Assembly (NCBI RefSeq): GCF_949987515.2
Contig: NC_082698.1
Span: 1,567,501 to 1,631,500 of the forward strand
Length of the DNA: 64,000 nucleotides
DNA from: Delphinus delphis
Taxonomy: Eukaryota; Chordata; Mammalia; Artiodactyla; Delphinidae
Reading direction: 5' to 3'
Shown here: piece by piece, positions 1 through 11,479 of the stretch
How positions within the stretch are numbered: position 1 is the stretch's first letter
Layout: the number at the start of each line of letters is the position of its first letter
Position numbers and translations under genes: made by a program
The notes under the pieces: model-generated
The model's input: the letters and a program-made list of their open reading frames with translations, nothing else
The model's database searches: none
What the model was told of the DNA's origin: nothing

Positions 1-545
1 CAATGCTCTGGGATGGGAACAGGGCGTTTGGCTCAGTTCCGGAGGCTGACAGTCCTTCCCCTCAGCCTCTCCCCTGTCCTCCGGCCACAGGGAAGCGGTG
101 TGGACGGCAGGAAATAACACCCGAGACTGGAGGTGGGGGAGTGGTCTGGGGAGCTCAGATGCTCCTTGAAGCAAATCCAGGCTTCAAAGAACTCATGGCC
201 CTTGTTCCCTTTGATCGTCAGGCCCCCCGGGACTTAGGGGAGCAGAGGTGGGATGAGGTGTCTCAGCTGGGGAGTGGCTGACAGTGACCAACAGAGCACA
301 AGGTCAGCAGGTGCCCTCAGGCGACCTCAGATGGCTCAGTGCGAGGCACAGCGGGGAGGGCAGGCCAGGACCTGCTCTGTCACCGTGAGCTTGTCAGAGC
401 CCAGCTGAGCTGAGGCCACCGCTGCCCATGCCACGCCAGAGGAGGTTCCTGCAGAGCCTCTGAAAGCACCTTGTTCAGGGACGGTGGGCACAGTGTTGTT
501 GATCCTGCTTTCCCGGCATGACAAGCAAACGAAACGTTCAATAAC
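1..545. other. Unique DNA, nothing recognised
   Basis: I recognise no repeat, exon or RNA gene here. Base composition is moderately GC-rich. The short open frames on both strands show no family resemblance and no consistent splice or start context, so I do not call them genes. Confidence 0.5.
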
Positions 546-685
546 AGGGGGTTGATTAACTAAATTATTATATGTCAGTAACACTGGATACTTTATAGCC
601 CTTGAGAAAGATGATGCAGTTGTATTTTCGTTGTCTTGGAAAGATCATCTCCATATGTGGTACTGTTTTTGCTTCTTTGCCCCCT
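546..685 (+). mobile_element. Ancient L1 ORF2 end fragment
   Basis: The stretch follows the order of the end of an old L1 ORF2 and start of the 3'UTR: a 'gggttgattaactaaattat' start, a degenerate region where the one-copy-per-cell 'GG-atactat-gcagcc' motif of L1 should lie, then 'ttggaaagatcatctcc'. The match is from memory of old L1M consensus sequences and the copy is badly decayed. No open frame survives. Confidence 0.45.
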
Positions 686-734
686 CCTGCATGTGACCTT
701 GAAGTGCCCTTGAGGGAGTGAGCTCATGTCCCGC

Positions 735-1028
735 CCGCTGACGCTGGGCTTGGCCAATGGAGTGTGGGCAGACGTGACACAAGAAGAGGCCTCGAGGGGC
801 CTGGCTGCACGCTCCGGCCCTCTGCCATGAGACCAGCAAGTCTGGCCCCCAAACAGAAACGGTGGGACAAACATGGACTCGGCGGAAGCAGAGCTGCCCA
901 GCTGGACCCATCCCGGTCGGCTGGAGCATGGGGGACCTGCAGAGCCATGAGCACGAGAATAAAGGCAGTGATGTTTTGGGGTTGTACACCAGCCAGCATC
1001 ACTGTAGTCCTAACTGGCTAATACGAGA
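735..1028 (+). mobile_element. MLT1-type MaLR LTR fragment
   Basis: It starts with a 'cttggccaatgga-tgtgg' block, continues with a poorly conserved GC-rich middle, and ends with an AATAAA-like signal near 956, a 'gttttggggttgt' block and a terminal 'ctggctaatac'. This order is the one I know from MaLR (MLT1-type) LTRs. The subfamily is not resolved. This is an old, non-coding LTR remnant. Confidence 0.5.
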
Positions 1029-1134
1029 CAGTTTACATCGTATGACCCTGCATTTGTAAGAAAAGCTGCTGTTTATGTATCTGAACGATTCTCTGCATTT
1101 ATATCTGTATATAATGCTAGAATGATACACAATT

Positions 1135-1640
1135 AGTGTTTCTCTAATTTTGTTTGAACTTTATTTAGTTATTTATTTAATACAGCAGGTTCTTATTAGT
1201 TATCTATTTTGTACGTATTAGTGTACACATGTCAGTCCCAGTCTCCCAGTTCATCCCGCCCCGCCCCAACCCACCCACTTTCCCCCCTTGGTGTCCATAC
1301 GTTTGTTCTCTACATCTGTGTCTCTATTTCTGCCTTGCAAACTGGCTCATCTGTACCATTTTTCTAGATTCCACATATATGCGTTTATATACCATATTTG
1401 TTTTTCTCTTTCTGACTTACTTCAATCTGTATGACAGTCTCTAGGTCCATCCACATCTCTACAAATGATCCAATTTCGTTCCTTTTTATGGCTGAGTAAT
1501 ATTCCATTGTATATATGTGCCACATCTTCTTTATCCATTTGTCCGTCGATGGGCATTTAGGTTGCTTCCATGACCTGGCTATTGTAAATAGTGCTGCAAT
1601 GAACATTGGGGTGCATGTGTCGTTTTGAAAGTGTTTCTCT
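1135..1640 (-). mobile_element. 5'-truncated L1 with target-site duplication
   Basis: The 3' end of a laurasiatherian L1 on the minus strand. The T-rich stretch near 1155-1185 is the complement of the poly-A tail. The minus strand encodes the L1 ORF2 C-terminus (codons in about 1606-1385), including the signature TMEYYSAIKRNEI and the following MWMDLETVI. The body is bounded by a perfect 11 bp direct repeat (AGTGTTTCTCT) at 1135-1145 and 1630-1640, the target-site duplication, so the insert is 1146-1629. Only ~480 bp was copied, so it lacks promoter and most of ORF2 and cannot move on its own. Confidence 0.9.
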
Positions 1641-2955
1641 TTTTGGTGGTAGGATTAGGAAGTGTTTCTATTTGCTTCTTAATGCTTCCCTATACTTACA
1701 AACATGTGATGTGTACACACATTCTTTGGTGAGAAATCATCAATTCTCTTTTAACTATGCAAATTCCTCTGCAATCTTACTATTAAAATTTAAAATGTCC
1801 TTCGGGGCTGAACTTTCTAGGCAGAGTAGAGACCCTATTTATCCTGTTTTCCCACAATGTCACACATAGAATGTTTGCTAAATGCTCACTGCATTGAATG
1901 AAAGTGTATCCATGTATTGCCACCTGCCCTCTATTGCTCAAACATAATTTTCAGGAATTATCCAGCTGATAGATTTTTATTTTAAATTCACATATCTTAT
2001 TAGCCCCTTGTGATTTCAAAATGGCTTAATGAGCAAACACTGACTCCCTAAATTGCAAGAGTAAGACGTTGTTTCTTCTGCCTGGGGATGCTGGTGAATC
2101 TTCCTTCTTTGCTAGTTTCTTCTCGTTGACTCTTGATCTGCAGATGGGCCACGGGGCTCCTAGTCACTCATCTTATGAAAGTAGGATCAAAGGGACCCTG
2201 GTGGAAACAGCACATCCCCTTGTTTGGGGATGTGGACGGCAGGGAGCTGGGGCCCGAAACCAGAGGTCTGCAAAGCTCTCCCGTGGGCTGGTCCACACGG
2301 CAGGTCTGTGGTTACTGTTCTCTTGAATTTAAAACAGCAAATGCAATTCTTGTTATTAATAAATGGTGGTAGGAAGTTCGAATATTGCATATGTTTCAAT
2401 TCTGTGGGTGCAAATTCCATGTTTTTGTTTGCATGATTTGGGAGAACATATTTTTCCTCCACAGGGATTGCATTCCTAGCAATTTATGGCTCTAGTCTAT
2501 ACAAGGATTTAAGCCTCTGTGGCCGACGTAAATAGGTATAGACTTTTTGAGGAAATCTATGAAATATGCAGGCTCACCCTCTCCGGAGGGGGAAGGTGGT
2601 TTCAGTGATTCCAGCAGCAGACGCTGGCAGGGCCGTGTCCCAATGAGGGCCTTGCCCTCAGCCCCCCCGTCACTCCGGGGGGCTCCCGTGGGCTGTGTTT
2701 TCTGCACCCCAGGCAGGAGTCTCACATTTGAGCTGTTAATAGCTTCGTTTGAAAACCAACACGTCAGCCCGTTCTGATTTGACTTGAAGGGACCCTGAGC
2801 AGTGGAGGGGGGCCAAGGAGTGGGTCAGCCTTTGGAGAAATAAGGTATATGCCTGTTTGCACAAGCCTAACACAGAGACAGACCTTCTCTTCACCTGCCT
2901 TGCACGTGAAGGGCGGAGATGCTGACGGGGTGACGGGCCTCTAGACCTGGGAGCA
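1641..2955. other. Unique DNA, nothing recognised
   Basis: AT-rich to about 2500, then GC-richer. I recognise no repeat family, exon or RNA gene. Confidence 0.45.
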
Positions 2956-2959
2956 GCGA

Positions 2960-3095
2960 ACGTTCTCCTCTGGCTTCCCAGCCGTAATTATTACCTCACT
3001 CCTTAGAGGACTTATTAAACGTGGTCTAGGCATGCACTCATTAAAACGTATCTTTGTTTTGCTATTAGTTATCTAAGCTCCAGAAAAGTGTTTTC
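2960..3095. other. AT-rich, conserved-looking non-repeat block
   Basis: A short non-repetitive block with homeodomain-like cores (TAATTATTA near 2986, several ATTA and TTATTAAA words) in GC-richer surroundings. Such blocks are often conserved non-coding elements, but conservation cannot be seen from one sequence, so this is only a candidate. Confidence 0.2.
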
Positions 3096-4145
3096 TCCAC
3101 CAAGTGCCCAGTTTGGGTCCAGTCGTGGGCCAAGGACCAGGGTTTGGCCCGGGGATTTCAGGTCCAGGCTCATGGATGGCCTTCCGTCCTGGACGCTGTG
3201 CCCTCCGGGTATAGCCTTGATTGAAGAACCTCAGGTCATTTGGTTGATTTCACACAGGATGTGACTTTGCCCAACGTTATTAACACAGCCTACGGGAAAC
3301 CAGGTGACCCATTGTTTGGGGCCATTGGAACAACTAAACGGCGCTGTCAGATTCCTGTGCAATGGCCAGGCTCGGTTTCGCAGGGCGTTGGCCAGCAAGA
3401 GGGCTCCAGCTGAGGGGGTCCACTCAGCAGCTGCGCATAAGCACCGCCTCTTCTCTGGGGGCAGCCGAAGGATCGGTTCCCCTGGCCTCCACTTTAGGCA
3501 AAACAACCAGACACCACAGGCCCTTTGGGCTGAGAGGTGCAGAGCACCGCCCACACTGACCCGACACTGGGGAAGGCCCACTCGACTCCGAGTGCACCCC
3601 CAAGTGGATGGTGAGAACCCTCACCGGCGGCGGGCCGGTCCCACCGCTGCCGGATCCCAGAGATGCCACGAAAGGGCGGCGGGTGGGGAGTGCGGGAGGG
3701 GTACCTGCTTCTCTACCTCCCGGAGTGTGTTTAAAGCGACACACGCCCCATGAGAAGAGACCACCCCCTATCCCAGCCCCACAGGCCAGCGCCGGGCTGA
3801 CACTGCACCTTAGCTGACCCTGGAATCAGCGCAAAGCTGTCAACCCGAGGCTCAGTGAGGGTCCACATCTTTGATGACTTTACATCACAAGATAGAATTC
3901 CTCTGGCATGTCAGCGGGTTGGCTTTTTACTGACTACATGTCTGAGGTTTAGACTGAGCCTGGCTCAATCCTCCTATCCTAGAGGAGCTCACTTCCCCCA
4001 GAGAGCCCCAGCTAAACGTCCCCCAAACAGCTAAGCCATGTGTCCGCTGGGAGAGCGTCCCCAGGCTCAGACAGGGGATGCCTCCGAGGGTCTGGCTGCT
4101 TCAGAGCAAGGCTGTTTGTAGGACTTGGATAACTTCTCCCTTGCG
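3096..4145. other. GC-rich unique DNA, nothing recognised
   Basis: Overlapping open frames occur on both strands between about 3300 and 3820, as expected from GC-rich sequence with few stops. None resembles a protein I know. No repeat is evident. Confidence 0.45.
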
Positions 4146-4247
4146 ACAGTGTCACAGAGGGACCAGACACCCAGCCGTCACCCCAGGGCATGTCCCTGTG
4201 ACAGTGACACAGAGGGACCAGACACCCGGCCGTCACCCCAGGGCGTG
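4146..4247. repeat. 55 bp tandem duplication
   Basis: Two head-to-tail copies starting at 4146 and 4201. They share 'cacagagggaccagacaccc' and 'gccgtcaccccagggc' with a few substitutions. The second copy diverges after about 4247. Confidence 0.9.
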
Positions 4248-6514
4248 CAGCAGACACAAAGCTCACTCTGAGTAACTTTCCCACTGTCTCAAGACTTCTT
4301 TCACATTAGCTTTATAAATTTAAGGCACCACAATTTCAAGTTTAATTATTTTATCCTAGGTGTACTTAAGCTTTTGATATATTTTTATTTAACTATTTAC
4401 ATCTTCACAAAAACAAAAGTTCCAGGCTCAGACAGCGGCATGGATGGCGTGTGGGTTCACGTGCAGAGCCGCTCCTAATTTTAGGGGAAAGCGAGGCTCT
4501 GCTAAGATTAAGTGTGCACACGCTTTGATGTGTACAGAGGAGTGTTACACTGTCCACACCAAGAAAATGCCCGCAAGGAAAGGTTTCGAGTTCTCTTTGG
4601 CTATAAACCTTGAATGAGTTCTGAAGCCAATTTTCCCCAAATGGGAAGCAGGTAGATGCTGCAAACCATGGGTCTCAAGTCCCCAGCAGAGTTCCAGGAG
4701 AATCTTCTGGAGGCTGGAAGGCTGGTGAACATAGGGGAGGGTGGAGAGCTGACTTGGGGGCCAGCCCGACCCACACAGGCCTTACCCTTGTCTCCCCCTG
4801 CGCCCGGAGAGGGGCGTCTGAACCACGCGTCCCAGGAGCAGTGGATGAGGCTGGAGACCTCGCATCTCACCTCTGGACGAGTCCTCCGGGAGACCCAGTT
4901 ATCCCTGTCCATCACGCAGCGAGATCACAGCCCACGTGCTACGGGTGCACGTGTGGCCCGGGCCGGCACGTGGAGGGAGGGGTCTACCTGCTGGAAGTCC
5001 CTCCTGCGTCAGTCCTCATGGGTCCTCAGTGTCTGGGCTTCTCCACCAGCAGATGAGAAGGATGCAGAGATGTTCTCAGGGAAACGCTTTGCCTCCAGAG
5101 AAATCATCTGTAGTATTTGCTCGGAAACATCTCTCAGGCTTCCACGGGGAAGAACACGAGAGTTGCACTCCCCATCTGGTCATGAAACACACTGTCCAGG
5201 TGTTGGGTTTGCTGTTAATGGTTTCTGTAAATAGTTCTTTACAAAAAGAGGTTATCACCTAAACAATTCATGTTTCTGAAAGAGCGTTTGCATTTTCCAG
5301 AGAACAAATTTCTTTAGCATAAATCCATTAGAAATTAGGATTTGTGTTTCCACGGGTAAGCTTCCCCCTGGTCCGGGAGAAAACCTCGGTGGTGGATAGG
5401 GTGGTGGTGCGGTGGACACGCCAGAGGGTCTGCCCCGAGGGTCGGCCAGGAGGTGGCACTGCCCGCTTTCCAGGTATTTGAAGGACATGAAATAACGTGG
5501 CCATTCGGGACCCCCGGCTGGTTGTGGAGGGCCCTGTCCTTTCCATCAGCCCCCATTTCTTGGTGGGATAACATGTTTGAATGAAATTCTGACGCCTCCC
5601 TTTCCCAAAGTTACACAAGTCAGATGACACACCAGAGTTCTATTTTGGAAACTGTCTGCTTTTGTGAAATACGCTGTATGCCATTGAAACTCCCTGTTCA
5701 AGTAAGTTAACCAAACGTGTCGAGTCATACAGATTTCCCAGCTGCCACCTGAGAGGAGTACACGGACACTCGCCAGGTGATTTCCCGAGCCTGCCGGGTT
5801 CTCTCTCCTCCTTGGGTCTGTGCTAAGCTGGCCCGTCTCACAGGCAAACCAGAGTGGGGGTGGAGGAGGTTTCACCCACGTTTGGTTTGGAAATGATGCA
5901 GGAGGACGGAAAGTCTCAGCACCGGTCACTCAAGCCCGCCCGAGGAGGTGGACGGGCAGAGGCTGGTGGAGAGAGGAACGTGGTGGGATTGCTCCACAGG
6001 CCCCACAGGATGACTCGCGCCTTCTTTACCTCGTAACCATGAAAAGAACCTGCAGGCTCCCACGAGAACATGGCCAAGGTGTGTGGGTGATGCATTTTTG
6101 TTTTAAGAAAAACTATAAGTAAAATAATTTTGCGATTTTGAACACTGACATATTTTAAATATTAACATTTATGAAAATGTTAACATCTGTTTAAAAATAA
6201 GATAATGCACTGTTAACAAGTTACATTCAAATGACAATATAGCAATATTACCGGAGGAGCGAGGTTCCTGTTTTTATAAGGCGAGCACCTTCTGGATGGC
6301 TCTCTCATGCTGAGGGATCTGTGGGTCTCTCACCTCTTATAAAGCCAAGGGACAGGCCCTAGTGGGGCACAGTGCTCGCCTCTGTGTGGTCCCCCCGTGA
6401 GAGTGGGGGGAGGCCTCCAGGAACTTGGGGCAGCCTCTGGGGCCTGAGGACAGATTCAGGAGCTAAACGTGGCCTCCAGCCAACAGCTGGCCGGCAGCTG
6501 AGCCCTCAGTCCTA
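4248..6514. other. Unique DNA, nothing recognised
   Basis: Two AT-rich islands (about 4290-4430 and 6100-6260) lie in GC-rich unique sequence. I recognise no repeat, exon or RNA gene. The longest frame (192 codons, 4656-5234 +) resembles no family I know. Confidence 0.4.
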
Positions 6515-6716
6515 CAACCACGAGGAAGTGACTCTGAATGAGTCTGGAAGCCAGTTCCCCCGAGTTGAGCCCGTAGATGAGAATGCACTCACTGACGCCT
6601 CAACTTCAGCCTGGGACCCTGAGCAGGGAACGCAGCTGAGCCGCGCCCAGATTTGTGACCCACAAAGCCCGGGAGACAATGCAGGTGCCGAGTTGGTGGT
6701 AATTTATTACGTGGAA
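6515..6716 (+). mobile_element. MLT1-type MaLR LTR, 3' half
   Basis: The order of blocks is that of the MLT1 3' half: a 'gaatgagtctggaag' block, 'gagcccgtagatgagaatgc', 'gacgcctcaacttcagcctg', 'gaccctgagcaggga', 'cagctgagccgcgcccagat' and a final 'ttggtggtaattta'. The copy is old and has lost the usual AATAAA region. It is non-coding. Confidence 0.65.
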
Positions 6717-8519
6717 CACCCTCCGGGGGAGAGCCTGCCTCCCACGGTCGGATGCAGTGCGCCCTGCAGCCAGCAGGGGTCGCCACAGGGGAGGCTCTGG
6801 TCCATCCTGAGGATCCGGGTCTTTGCAAGCCCTCGGGTGGGCCAGGCCCCCTGGGTGCCAGCTTCCCGGGACGTGAAAGCCTGGGCTGCATCTCTTCTCT
6901 CAGGCCCGCTCACCACGGCGGCGAGGAGACCCCTGAGGCTCCCAGGTCTAGTGGGAGCAGAGAAGCGGCAGGAGCGTACTTGGTGGGCGTTGTCACCGTC
7001 TCAGTTTTCATCCGGTTCCGCGGCGGCCGCACAGCAAGGTGTGTGCAGGGAGAGCGCTCACTGGGGAAGCCGCGACACCCCTGGGGGATCTTGGGGCCAC
7101 CCCCACTCGTCCCAGGCTCCTCGTGGCAGCTGCTGCCCTGTGGTCACCCCAACGCCCTCACTCAGCCACCCCAGGCCGTCTGCCCAGAGCCGGCGATATT
7201 GAGTCCCCTCGTGTGAAGGGTCAGAAACATGGACTGTGCCTCCTGGACACCTTCCAGAGGCCAAGTTCCTGGGACCCTTCGGTTGACATGATTTCCTCTG
7301 GGTGGAGGGTGAGTCCCTAGTCACTGCAGGCTGCTGTCCCACCTGCCCTTACACTGCGTCTCACTGACCCCGGGGGCTCCCAGATGTGGGTCTGGAGGCT
7401 TTCCTCGTGGAAGATCCAAGTGCTAGTGTCAGAGCTGTGAACATGCAGCCTGTCACGGCATTGACCAGACAGAAGGTCCCCGGCCTTTCCGTTTGGCGGC
7501 TGGAGAAAGCAGGTGGGAACTGGCCCTGGGACCATTTGCTGGATGGCGGCCTGGCCTTCTGGGGACAAGGGGCAGGCAGTGTGCAAACACCGGCCTCTGT
7601 GCTACGGGCCAGAGCACAGTGGGAACCGGTGTTTCTGCAAACGTGCGGGCCAGGCAGGGCGGGGCAAACGCATCGGTGTTTGCAGAGCCTGTGTGTCTGA
7701 GGGGAGTGCTGAACACTCAGGGGTCGTCACAGCAAACGGCACTGAAGTCCTGTCCGTCACCGTCACGCCCTCCCCGTCCTTCTTGGTTCCTGGGAACGTG
7801 AGGCTCCACATGCTGGGATGACCCGGTCCCTGGGAAACCGCAGACGCCGACCTCCGGAGCCCCCGCCGCAGGGCCCTCTCCTCCTCCTGGCCCCGGCCTC
7901 ACTCTTGTCCAGCCGCACCCCGAGCCCGAGTGCTGGAAACCTCCCGGTGGGGCTGCAGTGGGTCCCCCACTCCATTTTGCCCTCAAACACACAGCGCTGG
8001 AGGGAAGTCAAGTTAGGAGGCCAGCTTTCCAGACACACTTTCAAGGAAGGGGTCATGCTTCCCTTTAAGGTCGGGGGAGGGGGAGAGGGAGAGGATGGGC
8101 TGGTCCAGAGCAGGGTGTGGGCAGCATGCATAGAACCTCCCTCTGCTCTAGGCAATGGCCATGGTCCAGATGTGTGTCCAAATAATAAGGCAGACCAACG
8201 TCCTCCCGCAGGAGAGGAGCAGCCCGTGGCTCGTGGTGAGACCCCCTGGAGGATGCCCACCTCCTGCCAGCACTGAGGACACTTCCCGAAGGGATTACCT
8301 TCCCAGGGAAACCCGCCCTGCTATGCCCCTTAGATGCTCCCGAGGCAGGAGTCCAGGACAGTGGGCTTCCTGGTGGAGCGAGAAGGGCTGTGCTGGGTCC
8401 ACACCAAGCTCAGGGGTGCGAGGGCCAGAGGGAGGCCACGCCCTTCATGGGGGCACAGCTTCCAGGAGGGGTGGAGCCGTGCCTGGAGGCTTCCCCATGG
8501 GCAGACGTGGATGCTGGTG
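6717..8519. other. GC-rich unique DNA, nothing recognised
   Basis: The region is GC-rich with long overlapping frames on both strands (up to ~276 codons at 6372-7202 +). That frame runs through the MLT1 fragment upstream, which argues against it being a real gene. No known protein family, promoter or splice pattern could be recognised. Confidence 0.45.
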
Positions 8520-9045
8520 TCATGACTGAATGTTGGCGTCTCCCCCAAATTCATGTATTAAAATCCCAACTGACGTGATGGCATTGAGGTGAGGTCTTTG
8601 CGAGGTCCTTAGGACGGGTTGAGGTCATGAGGGCGGGGCCCCATGATGGAATCGGTGTCTTTGTTTTTTTGTTTGTTTGTTTGGGGTTTTTTTGGCCGCG
8701 CTATGCGGCATGCGGGATCTTAGTTCCTGACCAGGGGTCGAACCGTGCCCCCTGCTTTGGGAGCGCAGAGTCTTAACCACTGGACCGCCAGGGGAGTCCC
8801 TGGGATTGGGGTCTTTGTAAGAAGAGGAAGAGACCCGAGATCTCTCTCTTGACCACGTGAGCTCACAGTGAGAAGACGGCCTTCTGCACACCAGGAAGGG
8901 CTCTCGCCAGACACTGGATCTGCCAGCACCCTGATCGCAGACTCAGCCTCCAGGCTGCGAGACATAAATGTCTGTCCTTTAAGCCACCCAGTCTGTGTTC
9001 TGTTCCAGCGGCCTGAGCTGACTGAAATGGTGGGTCCTCCGATTC
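8520..9045 (+). mobile_element. MLT1-type LTR split by a SINE
   Basis: The blocks are those of an MLT1/MaLR LTR in order: 'cccccaaattcatgtatta', 'gaggtgaggtctttg', 'ggtcatgagggcggggcc', then after the SINE 'aagaggaagagacccgagat', 'ctctcgccagacactggatc', 'agcctccaggctgcgagaca', an ATAAATGTCTGT signal and 'aagccacccagtctgtg'. The two halves (8520-8664 and 8802-9045) rejoin cleanly when the CHR-SINE and one copy of its duplication are removed. The LTR therefore predates the SINE. Confidence 0.85.
8665..8801 (-). mobile_element. CHR-type SINE (older form) in an MLT1 LTR
   Basis: A tRNA-derived SINE on the minus strand. Its complement starts with a 'ccctggcggtccagtggtta' A-box region and has a B-box-like 'ggttcgacccctggtc', ending in a T-rich (A-tail) stretch at 8661-8697. 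It is flanked by a 17 bp duplication with three differences (8648-8664 and 8802-8818, core GTCTTTGT). This form (tail ends in 'gcatgccgc...ggccaaaa') is the older CHR type shared with other cetartiodactyls, mobilised by LINE machinery. Confidence 0.88.
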
Positions 9046-9880
9046 ACAGCTGCTTGTGAGAAGGCCAAGAGAACGACCCTGAGCTCTGGTGTCAGGACGC
9101 AGGATGTATATGGCCGGGGGAGGAGCTCACTCAGAGCCTTCCCCTTCTCTCCGTTTCTACCCACGTCTGTTGTAAAGAGTGGATGGTGGGGACAGCGGTG
9201 CGGCTGAAGTTGGGCACCATTTAACGCCTTCTACGACCACCAGGAGTAGTGCATTTTGTTCAGCTGGTTCCAAAGCGGCCGGAAGGCCAGCTGTGAAGTG
9301 CAGGCTGCCCACCGTCCACGCTGGTCCCCGAGATAGAGATGCTGCTGGGAGTTATTCAGGGGCATTTGTCAGGAATTGTGGAGCACGATCCTCACAGCAG
9401 GGTGTCAGTCCAGATAAAGTGCAGATCTGCAAACAATTCTGATGAATAAACAGCCTGTACTACTGCCTCCTCGACCCCCTGCCACCTTCCTTTCACCAGC
9501 GGTGCCGTAATCAAGGGCTGGAACCCAGCCTTGCCTCCATCCCGCCCACCTGACCGACTCTTGCTGGACTGTGGAAATCCACCCCTCCCTCATTTAAAAA
9601 AAGATCAATTAAAAAATTTTTTTCTTCTACCTTCCTCACTAAAGAAAGACACATGGATTGCCTACAATTTAGAAATTGATAAGTTACAGTAAGAAGACAG
9701 AATCACCTGCAGAGCCCGAGTTGATCCTGTTTTCCTTTGTGCCCGTTTAGCCTTTTTCTCTGACTTGTATACGTGTCAAAAAAGCACTCGCATCGCACAT
9801 ATTATTTTGAACCCTTTCCTCCTAATAACACTTAGCGAACATTCCCGGCAGGATCGAATATTCTTCTGCAGGACCGTTGT
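9046..9880. other. Unique DNA, nothing recognised
   Basis: No repeat, exon or RNA gene is recognisable. A (TTTG)n stretch follows at about 9885-9906. Confidence 0.4.
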
Positions 9881-9964
9881 TGTTGTTTGTTTGTTTGTTT
9901 TTTTGAGGGGGGATTTTACTATATGTACCTTTTGCTTACATAAAAATATAAAATAATGCACAGA

Positions 9965-10190
9965 GAGCACCCAGCCCCAGGGCCTTGGACGTAGCTGGCA
10001 TTCGGTGAACGCTGGTTACTTTACTGGCGTTCTTTGTCTACACTTGCCACATTCACAGCTGAGAAATGGGAAGCCCTAAGGATGGCCACATGGTCTCCTG
10101 ACATCTGCATTCACATTCAGCGTCTAGCATGGAGCTGGACACTCCAACTGATACTTGCTGAATGAAAGAATGGATTCAATTCATGCAATT
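9965..10190 (+). mobile_element. Probable MIR/L2 3' end remnants
   Basis: Two short pieces resemble the 3' ends of MIR/L2: 'gctggcattcggtgaacgct' near 9995 (the '-catagtaagcgctcaataaatg-' position) and 'agcatggagctggacactcc...cttgctgaatgaaag' near 10125-10165. Both are decayed. They could also be chance matches. Confidence 0.35.
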
Positions 10191-11479
10191 ACAGGTGAAG
10201 ATTTTCCATCCAAACCTCCCACTCCGTGCATAAACACTCACCCCTCTTAGGCTTCTTGGATGAAGTCATGGAATCTGGGTTGGACTTTCACCATGGCAGG
10301 GCAAGCATCATTTCATAAAGTAAATTTCATTGTTGTCCAACTTACGTTGAGCAAAAAACACAGAATCCCTTTCGCTAATATTTACATTTAGGTCTGCCAG
10401 GGGACCTCACTGTGCAGTGACAGCCTCTCTTCCTCACGACAGGGGTGCCATTGGTCCCTGTGAACCAGGGAACAGGGCTAGTGTGACGCAGGTAAGGTAT
10501 GTGCCTCAGATGCAGCACTGTTTTTGATGGTTGCTTGGAGTCCGTTTCCCTCAGTTTACCGGTTCATCAATTACTTCATCTCCTGCTGTTGGACACTTAA
10601 GGTATTTCCAGCATATGTATAAAATACCGTCTATAAATGACCCTGTAAATGACCCTCTTGGTGGAACCTTTGAAGACAACAGACCTTCCTGAGGATGGGA
10701 ATCTGGAAGCCGTCCGCTCCCCCAGAATCTCTCTCACTCACTGTGCTTCAGTGACCCCCACTCTCACGGTCTCTGTGTCTCTGCCTGTAATTCTCTCTGT
10801 GGGCTCTCCTCAGCCTCTACTGTCCTTCCTACAAAGCTGGTGCTCAGAATGCTGTGCCAGCTGTCTCCTCTCATGGTCGTTGGTGTCTTTGTACGTAAGT
10901 CATAAATTAAAGCACCAGAGCTCAGCTCAGTGCAGGGTCTCCAGGCTGTAGGCAGGATGCTCGCCCCACGTAGTCTGGCTCTGCCCTTCTGTGTGCGTGT
11001 AAAGCATGGCTCTCTGTGGACTCCTCAGGGCTGGGAGGGGCTGCGGAAGCACAGGGACACGGCAGCCATGAGCACAGAGTGGGGAGTCGGGAATGTAGAG
11101 AATCAGCCTGTTTTACCAGCAGATTCCAGCCTTTGTCTGAGTCTCTGCTGCTTAAGACTGAGCCTGGTCACTGAGATGAAGGATATTCCACGCTCCTGGA
11201 GGTACGGGGCTGACAGAGGCCACCTGAAAGATGGCATATAATGATCCAATACACAGGAACCTTTGTCTAACACAAGGCAACAACATATACGCTCTATGCT
11301 GAAATAATGTTCCCAATCTTCTAAGGTAAAAGTTTACCTGAGAGTAGTTGGGCTGAATTTCACAATCCATCCATTGAAAACCTTAAACAAATCCGTGTGA
11401 TTTCCTGCTGACAGACGTCATGACCTTTTCTTGTTTTACGCTCCTGTAACCATGTTCCAGGGATGGTAATTGAGGAAAG
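10191..11479. other. Mostly unique DNA
   Basis: I recognise little. A short stretch at about 10555-10650 ('ttggacacttaaggtatttc') looks like a decayed antisense LINE 3' end. The rest carries no recognisable repeat, exon or RNA gene. Confidence 0.35.

Noticed and set aside
6372..7202. A 276-codon frame on the + strand
   Set aside because: It reads straight through an MLT1 LTR fragment (6515-6716) and has no recognisable domain.
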